From the NCBI GenBank assembly GCA_035497315.1, contig DATJDU010000070.1, forward strand, positions 42,733 through 106,732: a stretch of DNA of 64,000 bases. Reading direction: 5' to 3'. The position numbers and the translations under genes were made by a program. This document shows positions 34,378 to 42,476 of the stretch, in pieces. Numbering within the stretch: the first letter of the stretch is position 1; the number at the start of each line of letters is the position of its first letter. The notes below the pieces were generated by a model. The model searched no databases. It was not told the origin of the DNA and saw nothing but the letters and a program-made list of their open reading frames with translations. The stretch comes from Andeanibacterium sp035497315 (GTDB taxonomy: Bacteria; Pseudomonadota; Alphaproteobacteria; Sphingomonadales; Sphingomonadaceae).

Positions 34378-36246
34378 ATGACATCTCCTGCGCAGAGCTT
34401 CGACATTATCGTCGTCGGTGGGGGCCATGCGGGCTGCGAGGCAGCCTCCGTGGCTGCTCGTATGGGTGCGCGCACTGCGCTGGTCAGCTTCGATCTCGAT
34501 ACTATCGGCGCGATGAGTTGTAATCCCGCGATAGGCGGGCTCGGCAAGGGTCATCTTGTGCGTGAGGTCGATGCCTTTGATGGGCTGATCGGCCGCGCGG
34601 CTGATGCGGCTGCGATCCATTATCGCATGCTCAATCGATCCAAGGGCAGTGCTGTCTGGGGCCCCCGCATTCAGGCGGATCGCAAACTGTTCAAGGCTGC
34701 GATCCAGTCCATGATTGCCCGGCAGGACAATCTTGCCTGCATCGCGGGTGAAGCTGCCGAGTTGGTCGTGGAACAGGGCAAAGTCGCCGGGGTAATTCTG
34801 GGCGACGGGTACAGGATCTCCGCCCCGGCAGTGGTTCTCTGCACCGGAACGTTTCTTGGCGGCACGCTCTTTCGGGGTGAGGAGCGGATCGTGGGCGGTC
34901 GGATCGGGGAGGCATCTGCGCAGCGGCTAGCGGCGCAGATGCGTGAGGCCGATCTGCCAATGGCCCGCCTCAAGACCGGGACGCCGCCCCGGTTGGATGG
35001 CCGGACGATCGATTGGGCACGGCTTGAGGAACAGCCGAGTGATGCGGAGCCCTGGACCATGTCCCCGCTCACGCCAGAGCGCGTAAATCCGCAGCTTTTC
35101 TGCGCGATTACGCGGACTAACGAGCGCAGCCATGACGTCATTCGTGCCAATCTGCATCGCTCGCCGCTCTTTACCGGCGCAATCGATGCGCGCGGCCCGC
35201 GCTATTGTCCCTCGATTGAGGACAAGATCCACCGCTTTGCCGATCGCGATGGGCACCAGATATTCCTTGAGCCGGAGGGGCTCAACAGCCATCTGGTTTA
35301 TCCCAACGGGATCAGCACCTCGCTCCCGGCCGATGTCCAGCTCGCCATGCTTCGCACCATGGAGGGGTTGGAGAATGTCGAGATGGAAGTTGCGGGTTAC
35401 GCTGTGGAATACGATCATGTCGATCCGCGCGCCCTGCATCCCACGCTTGAATTGCGGGCGTTCCCCGGCCTCTATTGCGCCGGTCAGATCAACGGAACGA
35501 CCGGCTATGAGGAAGCGGCCGCTCAGGGGCTTGTCGCGGGCATAAATGCGGCAGCGATGGTGCTTTCACGTGAAACGCCTGCGCTGGACCGGGCGAACAG
35601 CTATCTAGCAGTGATGATCGATGACCTTACTCTCCATGGGGTGAGCGAACCCTATCGGATGCTGACCGCAAGGGCGGAATACCGGCTTCGTTTGAGGGCG
35701 AACAACGCCACCACCCGGCTCACGCCGATGGCGATTGCTGCAGGCTGCGTGGGGCCTGAACGAGGCGAATGGTTCATGCGGCGCGAGGAGGAACGTGATT
35801 GCTGGTCCGATGCACTTGATCGGGAAGTCGGTGCAATAGAGCTCGCGGCGGAGGGCCTGCCTGTGCGGGCCGATAATGGAAAGCACTCCCTTCGCGAATG
35901 GCTACGTTTTGGTGGAGTTGAATTGGAGTCCCTTGCACCCTGGCTCCCCACCGAACTCGATCCGTTGACCGAGATTGCGCAGGAACTGGCGGAAGATGCC
36001 GCCTATGCACCATATCTCGCGCGGCAGGATGCGGAGCTGCGTGACCTGCGGGCGAGCGAGGCTGTTCCGCTGGGAGAGGATTTTCCTTTTGCGGCTGTGC
36101 CGGGGCTTTCACGTGAAATGGTGGAACGGCTGGAGGCCGCGCGGCCGGCCAATCTTTCTGCCGCCAGTCGCATTGCCGGGATTACTCCTGCTGCCCTGGC
36201 TGCGCTTTTGGTTCACGCCCGCCGGCGGATGGATACTGCGGCATGA
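34378..36246 (+). CDS. mnmG: tRNA uridine-5-carboxymethylaminomethyl modification enzyme MnmG
   Basis: The 622-residue FAD protein is MnmG (GidA). The dinucleotide site is IIVVGGGHAGCEAASVAARMG, followed by SCNPAIGGLGKGHLVREVDA. GTFLGGTLFRGE and LYCAGQINGTTGYEEAAAQG are diagnostic, the latter with the family signature. The C-terminal helical domain ends SAASRIAGITPAALAALLV. I start at 34378 (MTSPAQSFDI) rather than 34342. Two degenerate parS sites lie inside the gene. Its stop overlaps the rsmG start by four bases. Confidence 0.96.
   Translation: MTSPAQSFDIIVVGGGHAGCEAASVAARMGARTALVSFDLDTIGAMSCNPAIGGLGKGHLVREVDAFDGLIGRAADAAAIHYRMLNRSKGSAVWGPRIQADRKLFKAAIQSMIARQDNLACIAGEAAELVVEQGKVAGVILGDGYRISAPAVVLCTGTFLGGTLFRGEERIVGGRIGEASAQRLAAQMREADLPMARLKTGTPPRLDGRTIDWARLEEQPSDAEPWTMSPLTPERVNPQLFCAITRTNERSHDVIRANLHRSPLFTGAIDARGPRYCPSIEDKIHRFADRDGHQIFLEPEGLNSHLVYPNGISTSLPADVQLAMLRTMEGLENVEMEVAGYAVEYDHVDPRALHPTLELRAFPGLYCAGQINGTTGYEEAAAQGLVAGINAAAMVLSRETPALDRANSYLAVMIDDLTLHGVSEPYRMLTARAEYRLRLRANNATTRLTPMAIAAGCVGPERGEWFMRREEERDCWSDALDREVGAIELAAEGLPVRADNGKHSLREWLRFGGVELESLAPWLPTELDPLTEIAQELAEDAAYAPYLARQDAELRDLRASEAVPLGEDFPFAAVPGLSREMVERLEAARPANLSAASRIAGITPAALAALLVHARRRMDTAA
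35562..35577. other. parS: parS-like site 2, within mnmG
   Basis: GCTTTCACGTGAAACG keeps the 13-base core TTTCACGTGAAAC of parS, with the outer bases changed. It is coding sequence. Confidence 0.7.
36105..36120. other. parS: parS-like site 3, within mnmG
   Basis: GCTTTCACGTGAAATG keeps the 12-base core TTTCACGTGAAA. It is the weakest of the five and coding. Confidence 0.6.
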
Positions 36247-36914
36247 TCGGCAATGAAGATCAGGCCCGCGCCTATGTCGCGGCGCTAGGGGATGAGGCTG
36301 CGATTGAGCGGCTGGAGCGGCTAGCGGCCCTGCTGAGGGAAGAGAATGCGCGCCAGAATCTGATTGCCGCGGCGACGCTGCCCGCTGTCTGGCTCAGGCA
36401 TATTGCGGATTCCGCTCAGCTCCTGACCCATGTTTCACGTGAAACATCCGATCCCGGACCCTGGCTCGATCTTGGAACCGGGGCTGGATTTCCCGGTCTG
36501 GTCATTGCCGCCTTGCGTCCGGAATGGGATGTGCAGCTGATCGAGTCGCGCCGGAAGCGGACCGATTGGCTCGAACGCGCCCGAATCGAATTGGGACTCA
36601 CACGTTGCAAGGTGGTCGCATCCCGGTTGGAAATGGTTGAATCGATTCCCGCCGGTGTCATTTCGGCCCGCGCATTTGCACCGATGCCGAAACTCATTGA
36701 GCTTTCCGCACGTTTTTCCACAAACCGGACGCTTTGGCTGTTGCCCAAGGGGCGTTCGGCAGCCCAGGATTTGGTCTCGCTGCCCGAATCGACGCGCGAG
36801 CTGTTTCACGTGGAACAGTCTTGCACCGATCCGGAGGCGGGGATTATTGTCGGACGGCTGGAACAGGCCGGGCAAGGAAGCCGTAAGCAGACCTCAGGCA
36901 GCAAGCGAGGCTAG
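36243..36914 (+). CDS. rsmG: 16S rRNA (guanine-527-N7) methyltransferase RsmG
   Basis: The 223-residue SAM enzyme methylates G527 of 16S rRNA. Motif I is WLDLGTGAGFPGLVIA near residues 76-90, followed by LIESRRKRTDWLERA and VISARAFAPMPKLIELS. Early residues NLIAAATLPAVWLRHIADSAQL are typical of GidB/RsmG. It overlaps mnmG by four bases and carries two strong parS sites in its coding sequence. The mnmG-rsmG-parA-parB order is a conserved origin-proximal arrangement. Confidence 0.95.
   Translation: MIGNEDQARAYVAALGDEAAIERLERLAALLREENARQNLIAAATLPAVWLRHIADSAQLLTHVSRETSDPGPWLDLGTGAGFPGLVIAALRPEWDVQLIESRRKRTDWLERARIELGLTRCKVVASRLEMVESIPAGVISARAFAPMPKLIELSARFSTNRTLWLLPKGRSAAQDLVSLPESTRELFHVEQSCTDPEAGIIVGRLEQAGQGSRKQTSGSKRG
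36431..36446. other. parS: parS site 4 (exact), within rsmG
   Basis: TGTTTCACGTGAAACA is an exact parS, and symmetry extends to 18 bases (36430-36447). It encodes the residues HVSRET in RsmG. Confidence 0.92.
36802..36817. other. parS: parS site 5 (one mismatch), within rsmG
   Basis: TGTTTCACGTGGAACA differs from the consensus at one position, and that base matches the alternative TGTTCCACGTGGAACA form. It is about 100 bases before the parA start. Confidence 0.85.
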
Positions 36915-36918
36915 TGCC

Positions 36919-37695
36919 GTGATTTGTATCGCCATTGCGAACCAGAAAGGCGGGGTGGGAAAGACCACCACCGCGATCAACATGGCAACGGCCATGGCTG
37001 CTACAGGGTGGAAGACCTTGCTGATCGATCTCGATCCGCAAGGGAACGCATCCACCGGGACAGGCATCGATTCCCGCCAGCGCAGCGTTTCGAGCTATGA
37101 TGTGCTGTTGGGGGAAGCGAGTGTCGCGGAAGCAACCGTTGCGAGCGCGATCCCCGGACTGGACGTGATTCCGGCCACGGTGGATCTGAGCGGCGCGGAA
37201 ATCGAACTTGTCGATTTCCAAGATCGCACCGGCCGTCTGCGCCACGCACTTGCCGGGCATACAGCGCATGATGTGTGCTTCATCGATTGCCCGCCGTCGC
37301 TCGGCCTGTTGACGCTTAATGCGTTAACTGCTGCCGACACATTGTTGGTGCCGCTTCAATGTGAGTTCTTCGCGCTCGAAGGGTTGAGCCAGCTTCTGCA
37401 GACCGTCGAGAAGGTGCAGCAACTCTTCAATTCCGAATTGGGCATTGTCGGGATTGCCCTGACTATGTTCGATCGTCGCAATCGCCTGACTGACCAGGTG
37501 GCCGACGATGTGCGCGGGTGTCTGGGCAATCTGGTGTTCGAATCGGTGATTCCTCGCAATGTTCGCCTTTCCGAAGCACCGAGCCACGGGCTGCCCGCAC
37601 TGATCTACGATCACGCATGCGCCGGAAGTCGCGCCTATATGGCGTTGGCGCGCGAATTGATTTCCCGACTGCCCGAAAAGAGGAAAGCAGCATGA
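36919..37695 (+). CDS. parA: Chromosome-partitioning ATPase ParA
   Basis: The 258-residue protein is a deviant-Walker ParA/Soj ATPase. It starts at a GTG (36919), with GCGAGG eight bases upstream; the ATPase motif KGGVGKTT follows at residues 10-17. LLIDLDPQGNAST and FIDCPPSLGLLTLNAL are the A' and B motifs. It binds DNA non-specifically and drives ParB-parS movement to the opposite pole. The start lies four bases after rsmG, and the stop is coupled to parB through ATGA. Confidence 0.97.
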   Translation: MICIAIANQKGGVGKTTTAINMATAMAATGWKTLLIDLDPQGNASTGTGIDSRQRSVSSYDVLLGEASVAEATVASAIPGLDVIPATVDLSGAEIELVDFQDRTGRLRHALAGHTAHDVCFIDCPPSLGLLTLNALTAADTLLVPLQCEFFALEGLSQLLQTVEKVQQLFNSELGIVGIALTMFDRRNRLTDQVADDVRGCLGNLVFESVIPRNVRLSEAPSHGLPALIYDHACAGSRAYMALARELISRLPEKRKAA

Positions 37696-38693
37696 GTGAC
37701 GCAAACGAACCCGTGCGTCTTGCTGCTGTTGCCGCGAAACCTGAGGCACGGCGACGTCTGGGGCGCGGGCTTGGCGCCTTGCTGGGAGAAGCGCGGCGGG
37801 AAGAACCTCTGGTTGCGCAGGAAGGCCGGACGCCGACGGGGGCCCAGGTCGGAGGCAGTTCCTCTGCAGCTGACGAGTCTTCTGCAGCAACGCTTGTCCG
37901 CAACGGTCTGGCCAATGTGCCGGTTTCCGCAATCGTGCCGCATCCGGATCAGCCGCGCCGCCATTTTGACGAAGACACGCTGAACGAACTTGCCGCGTCG
38001 ATTGCCGCGCGGGGTGTGATTCAGCCGGTGATCGTGCGGCCGCATGAGGGCGGATATCAGCTGGTTGCGGGCGAACGCCGCTGGCGAGCTGCGCAGAAGG
38101 CACAACTCCATGAAATTCCAGCACTAATTCGTGATCTTTCTGATCGCGATGTCATGGCGCTGGCGCTGATCGAGAATATTCAGCGCGAAGACCTCAATCC
38201 GGTGGAAGAGGCGCGGGCCTATGGCCGGCTTGCGGAGATGGAAGGGCTGACCCAGGCGGAGATTGCCCGCCTGGTTGAAAAATCACGCAGCCATGTCGCC
38301 AATCTTCAGCGCCTGCTTTCGCTCCCCGACAGTGTGATCGAGCATCTGGAGACCGGACGCCTTACCATGGGCCATGCCCGCGCATTGGTAGGGCATGACG
38401 ATGCCGAGGCATTGGCGGATCAGGCGGTAGAGAAGAAGCTCTCCGTTCGTGAAGTAGAGCGCCTGACGCGCAAGCCCGGCAAGCCGCGCGAACCCCGCCG
38501 GGCGGCCATGGTGACGGGCGACGCCGAGGATGCCGATATTGCGGCGGTACAAAACCACCTTGAGGAATTCCTGGGCCTTCCAGTGCGAATCACCATGGAT
38601 GCCGATCCGCGATCAGGCTCGGTAACGATTCGCTATTCGACGCTCGACCAACTCGATCTGGTTTGCCAGCGCCTGACGGGCGGCGGAATCTGA
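37692..38693 (+). CDS. parB: Chromosome-partitioning protein ParB
   Basis: The 333-residue protein is a ParB CTPase clamp. Order: a basic N-terminal RRLGRGLGALLGE motif that stimulates ParA; an ala/ser linker; the CTP domain with IVPHPDQPRRHFD, GERRWRAA and ENIQREDLNPVEEA; a helix-turn-helix with LTQAEIARLVEKSRSHVANL that reads parS; and a C-terminal dimer domain from about residue 280 (AAVQNHLEEFLGLPVRI). It binds the five parS sites upstream and, by inference, the PopZ-like protein. Confidence 0.97.
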   Translation: MSDANEPVRLAAVAAKPEARRRLGRGLGALLGEARREEPLVAQEGRTPTGAQVGGSSSAADESSAATLVRNGLANVPVSAIVPHPDQPRRHFDEDTLNELAASIAARGVIQPVIVRPHEGGYQLVAGERRWRAAQKAQLHEIPALIRDLSDRDVMALALIENIQREDLNPVEEARAYGRLAEMEGLTQAEIARLVEKSRSHVANLQRLLSLPDSVIEHLETGRLTMGHARALVGHDDAEALADQAVEKKLSVREVERLTRKPGKPREPRRAAMVTGDAEDADIAAVQNHLEEFLGLPVRITMDADPRSGSVTIRYSTLDQLDLVCQRLTGGGI

Positions 38694-38764
38694 TCGAGGA
38701 ATAATTTGCCTGAAACGGGCCCTCTGGTTGAAGTCGCGCCGCGCGACTTCGACCCCGATACGCG

Positions 38765-39517
38765 TCATTTCACCGATTTGACGTTCTTCGTCTTAATCGG
38801 GACCGTCTTTACCGGCACGATCTTCGTCTTCACGGGCACATATTTGGTTTTCTTGGGAATCACTCGCCGGGCGGGTTTTTCCTCCACCCATTCCTCAACG
38901 ATCTTTTCCCTGGGCTTGCAGTTCCAGCCCACCACAGTCGGCACCCACATCACCGGGCCAGCATAGGCATAGCCGTAAGAGCCATAGCTGCCCTGTGCAC
39001 TGGCTTCATAACGCACAAGATAGTCTTCGCAGAAATCGCGGGCCTTGCCCCTGTCTTCGCCCTTGTCGATCGCGGCCCCGGCGATTGCCCCGGTCGCTGC
39101 ACCGACCACAGTGCCCACGGTGCGGTTGCCCTTGCCAGCGATCACGTTCCCCGCGACGCCGCCCAGAACACCGCCGATCAGTGCTCCGCCCAGGCCATTG
39201 TCCGAATCGGCATAGCGCCGGCGGCATTCGCGCAGCCAGTCTTCCCGCTCCTCCGCTCCATAGGCCAGACGCGGGGCATTCGGCTGGGCGGGAAGACCCA
39301 TGCCCGGATGCATTATCGGATGGCCGGGCATTGTCATCGGGTCGCGATAGGGCATCCCGCCTTGAGGCATGGCGCCATAATTGTCCCATGCGGAATCGGG
39401 CAGGTCTTCGCCAATGTCGATCTGGGGCAGCGTATAGGGCTCCCCGGCAATGGCCGGTGTCGCTGTAAAGGCAGCGCCTGCAATCGCGGCGAGAAGGATC
39501 GGGCGGCAAAGGCGCAT
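38765..39517 (-). CDS. Secreted glycine-zipper protein with KTK-rich tail
   Basis: The 250-residue protein has a signal peptide (LLAAIAGAAFTATPAIAG). A glycine-zipper segment (residues about 107-150: GGALIGGVLGGVAGNVIAG, then GTVVGAATGAIAGAAIDKG) resembles the 17-kDa surface antigen/OmpA-linker type that inserts into membranes. Before it is a proline- and methionine-rich stretch. The tail, from about residue 218, is a low-complexity Lys-Thr-Val-Pro repeat (VPVKTK, VPVKT, VPIKTK). It probably resides in the envelope. It converges on parB. Confidence 0.8.
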   Translation of the reverse strand: MRLCRPILLAAIAGAAFTATPAIAGEPYTLPQIDIGEDLPDSAWDNYGAMPQGGMPYRDPMTMPGHPIMHPGMGLPAQPNAPRLAYGAEEREDWLRECRRRYADSDNGLGGALIGGVLGGVAGNVIAGKGNRTVGTVVGAATGAIAGAAIDKGEDRGKARDFCEDYLVRYEASAQGSYGSYGYAYAGPVMWVPTVVGWNCKPREKIVEEWVEEKPARRVIPKKTKYVPVKTKIVPVKTVPIKTKNVKSVK

Positions 39518-39648
39518 TGGCTGATTCCCCTGTCAGGTTTGCGCAGATACCCATGCTGAACGGGTGTGCGCGTCATTAACGCGGAATTTAGCATTGTGGC
39601 GCCCGGAAAACCAAAGCTTGCTGTCTCGCCTGTCCCGTTTCGGGGCGA

Positions 39649-40131
39649 TCAGATGCGAGCGGAGAGTATCTGCGCGAGGCGTTCCAGCCCTGTTGCGTCA
39701 TCCAGATCGAAACGGGCGGGAAGGGGGCTGTCGAGATCGATTACCGCGATTACCTCGCCATCGCGAATCACCGGCACTACCAGCTCCGAACGGCTCGCTG
39801 CATCGCAGGCAATATGGCCGGCAAAGGCGTGTACATCCTCGACCAGCTGAGTCGTGCTGCTGGCCGCTGCCGTTCCGCAAACGCCCTTGCCCCAGCCAAT
39901 GCGGATGCAGGCGGGCTTGCCACAGAACGGGCCCAGCACCAGTTCACCGTCGATCGCGCGATAAAATCCGGCCCAGTTGAGATCCGGCAGGAACTGCCAG
40001 ATGAGCGCGGCGACATTGGCCATGTTGGCCACACCGTCGGGCTCGCCCTGCGTGATGGCTTCGGCTGCGGCAAGCAACTCGGCATGGAGTTCGGCTTTAG
40101 GCAGCGCGGGATCGAGTGAAAAATCGTACAT
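39649..40131 (-). CDS. msrC: Free methionine-(R)-sulfoxide reductase
   Basis: The 160-residue GAF-domain protein matches fRMsr, which reduces free L-methionine-(R)-sulfoxide. The diagnostic cysteines lie in CGKPACIRIGWGKGVCG and GHIACDAASRSELVVP; the last includes the catalytic Cys. The start MYDFSLDPALPK is typical. It is a stand-alone gene divergent from the sugar dehydrogenase homologue. Confidence 0.92.
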   Translation of the reverse strand: MYDFSLDPALPKAELHAELLAAAEAITQGEPDGVANMANVAALIWQFLPDLNWAGFYRAIDGELVLGPFCGKPACIRIGWGKGVCGTAAASSTTQLVEDVHAFAGHIACDAASRSELVVPVIRDGEVIAVIDLDSPLPARFDLDDATGLERLAQILSARI

Positions 40132-40193
40132 GGGCCAGGATGTAATGTGCTGCCCCGTTGCCGCAAGCCGCGTGACGGCGTATTCCGCTGACC

Positions 40194-41627
40194 ATGCGCA
40201 TTCTCAAGAAGATCCTCATCGGATTGCTCGTCCTGATCGTCGCCCTGGCGATCGCCGGCTATTTCATCCTGCGTGGGGATCCGGCCAAGATTCCGTTCGA
40301 TCAGGTAACCGGCACAGATCCCAAGCTGGCGGAGCCCGATCCGCAGACGATTCCCACGGTAAAGATCGCCAAGCCCGTGGGCTGGAAGGCAGGGGAGGCG
40401 CCGGTTGCGGCCGACGGGTTGAAGGTGACGCGTTTTGCCGAAGGGCTGGAACATCCGCGCACCATGCTCAGCCTGCCCAATGGGGATATTCTGGTTGCCG
40501 AATCGAATGCGCCCGCGCGCGTTGTCGCAGGTGGAGGGATCACCAATTTCGTGGCGGGCATCCTGTTCAGCCAGGCAGGCGCGGCAATTCCTTCGCCCAA
40601 CAAGATCGTGCTGCTGCAGGATGCCGATGGCGACGGTGTGGCCGAGGGCAAGACTGTGCTGCGCAGCGATCTCGATTCGCCGTCCGGCATGGCCTGGAAC
40701 AATGGCAAGCTTTACGTCGCCAATCATGATGAGGTGGTGCAGTTCGATTATGCGCTGGGATCGAAGGCGATCACGGGCGCGCCGAAGAAGCTGATGGACT
40801 TGCCGGCCGCGGGCAATCACTGGATGCGCAATCTGCTGCTGAGCGCGGATGGCACGAAGCTCTACGTCGCGGTCGGTTCTGCCTCGAATATTGCAGAAGG
40901 CGGGATCGAGGCAGAGAAGAACCGCGCGATGATCCATGAGCTGGATTTGACGAACAATTATTCGCGCCCCTTTGCAGCCGGCCTGCGCAACCCCAACGGG
41001 CTGGGCTGGAATCCCTGGACCGGCGAATTGTGGACCACGGTGAACGAGCGCGACATGCTCGGTTCCGATCTGGTGCCCGATTATCTCACCAATGTTCCTG
41101 TGGGCGCGCAATATGGCTGGCCCTGGTATTATTGGGCGGATGTGATCGACGACCGAGTCGAGGCTCCGATGCCGAGTGGCCTCACCAGCTATGTCCGTCG
41201 CCCGGAATTCTCCATGGGCCCGCATGTGGCCGCGCTGGGTTTCGTCTTCACGGGCGAGGGCAACCGCATGGGCCCGGAATTCGGACAGGGCGCATTCGTG
41301 GCCCGGCACGGCTCGTGGAACCGCAAGCCGGCCGCAGGCTATGATCTGGTGTTCGTGAAGTTCGATGCGCGGGGCAACCCCATTGGCAAGCCCGTTCCGG
41401 TTCTCACGGGTTTCCTCAACAAGGATGGCACCACCAAGGGCCGTCCGACCTGGGTTGCGTGGGACAAGACCGGTGCCCTGCTGTTGAGCGACGATACCGG
41501 GAATATCGTGTGGCGCGTGGTGAAGCCGGGTGCTCCGGCCAATCCGGCCCCCCAGCGCAACAAAGGCGAACGCCTGCCGCCGCTGAAAGAACTCACCGGC
41601 GATCCGGCGGCGGCTTTCGAGGAATAG
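40194..41627 (+). CDS. PQQ-type sugar/sorbosone dehydrogenase homologue, membrane-anchored
   Basis: The 477-residue protein has an uncleaved N-terminal anchor (ILIGLLVLIVALAIAGYFIL). It then forms a six-bladed beta-propeller like PQQ-dependent glucose and L-sorbosone dehydrogenases (GLEHPRTMLSLPNGDILVAE, GLRNPNGLGWNPWTGELWTTVNERD, GPEFGQGAFVARHGSWNR). The catalytic His and PQQ contacts cannot be checked without alignment. It probably faces the periplasm; substrate unknown. Confidence 0.87.
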   Translation: MRILKKILIGLLVLIVALAIAGYFILRGDPAKIPFDQVTGTDPKLAEPDPQTIPTVKIAKPVGWKAGEAPVAADGLKVTRFAEGLEHPRTMLSLPNGDILVAESNAPARVVAGGGITNFVAGILFSQAGAAIPSPNKIVLLQDADGDGVAEGKTVLRSDLDSPSGMAWNNGKLYVANHDEVVQFDYALGSKAITGAPKKLMDLPAAGNHWMRNLLLSADGTKLYVAVGSASNIAEGGIEAEKNRAMIHELDLTNNYSRPFAAGLRNPNGLGWNPWTGELWTTVNERDMLGSDLVPDYLTNVPVGAQYGWPWYYWADVIDDRVEAPMPSGLTSYVRRPEFSMGPHVAALGFVFTGEGNRMGPEFGQGAFVARHGSWNRKPAAGYDLVFVKFDARGNPIGKPVPVLTGFLNKDGTTKGRPTWVAWDKTGALLLSDDTGNIVWRVVKPGAPANPAPQRNKGERLPPLKELTGDPAAAFEE

Positions 41628-41637
41628 GCTTGAAGTC

Positions 41638-42465
41638 TTAAAGCTGCCGGCCCGCGCGGCCGGCCAGCTCATTCACGTATTGCCAGGCGGTGCGGCCCGA
41701 ACGGGCGCCGCGCCGCCGGGACCATTCGAGCGCGTCGCCCTGTTCGAAGGACAGGCCGAATTCGGCGCTATAGGCCCCGATAATGGCGAGATAATCGTCC
41801 TGACTGCAATTATGGAAGCCAAGCGAGAGGCCGAAGCGATCGGCCAGTGCAAGGCTGTCGTCCACCACATCGCGCGGATTGAGCGGATCGTCCTGTTCCG
41901 AAGCATGGCGCGGCACAATCGCGCGGCGGTTGGAAGTGACGGCAAGACGGACATTGCCGGGTCGCGCCTCGACCCCGCCCTCCAGCCAGCTGCGCAGATG
42001 GCGCGGGCCGACCGAATCGCCCTCCGCAAAGCCCAGATCGTCGATATAGACGAGGAAATTGCGCTCGATCCGGCCGAGCTGCGTGAACAGGCCCGAAATT
42101 CCTTCCAGTGCATCCGTACCGGCCTGAACCAGAGCGATCCGGCCCGGATGGGCTTGCTGGGCGGCCAGGATCGAGGAACGCATCAGGGCGGACTTGCCCA
42201 TGCCGCGCGCGCCCCACAGCAGCATGTCATGCGCGGCATGGCCCTGAGCCAGCCGCAGCACATTCTCCGCCACTCGGGCTTTCTGGGCATCGATCCCGCG
42301 CAACAGGTCGAGCCGGGGTGCCTCCAGCCTTTCGACCGGACGGGCAAAGCTGCCGGTCCAGACATAGGCTGGGTGAGCGAGCCAGTCGGACTCGGGGCGA
42401 AGAGGCGGCGCCATCCGCTCAAGCGCGGCGGCGATCCGGGCGAGTGGGTCTCCCTGATCGGTCAT
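41638..42465 (-). CDS. DUF815-family AAA ATPase
   Basis: The 275-residue protein is a DUF815 ATPase. Walker A is LLWGARGMGKSALMRS near residues 83-98, Walker B FLVYIDDLGF, and sensor 1 RLAVTSNRRAIVPRH. The C-terminal RRGARSGRTAWQYVNELAG is characteristic. Its role is unknown; homologues often neighbour thioesterase or muropeptide genes. It lies 11 bases after the acyl-CoA dehydrogenase gene, which precedes it on the same strand. Confidence 0.87.
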   Translation of the reverse strand: MTDQGDPLARIAAALERMAPPLRPESDWLAHPAYVWTGSFARPVERLEAPRLDLLRGIDAQKARVAENVLRLAQGHAAHDMLLWGARGMGKSALMRSSILAAQQAHPGRIALVQAGTDALEGISGLFTQLGRIERNFLVYIDDLGFAEGDSVGPRHLRSWLEGGVEARPGNVRLAVTSNRRAIVPRHASEQDDPLNPRDVVDDSLALADRFGLSLGFHNCSQDDYLAIIGAYSAEFGLSFEQGDALEWSRRRGARSGRTAWQYVNELAGRAGRQL

Positions 42466-42476
42466 GGGCTGAGGGT

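Noticed and set aside
38730..38750. Nine-pair hairpin GAAGTCGCG-CCG-CGCGACTTC between convergent parB and the glycine-zipper gene
   Set aside because: Terminator placement is attractive but no T-run exists on either side; left unassigned.
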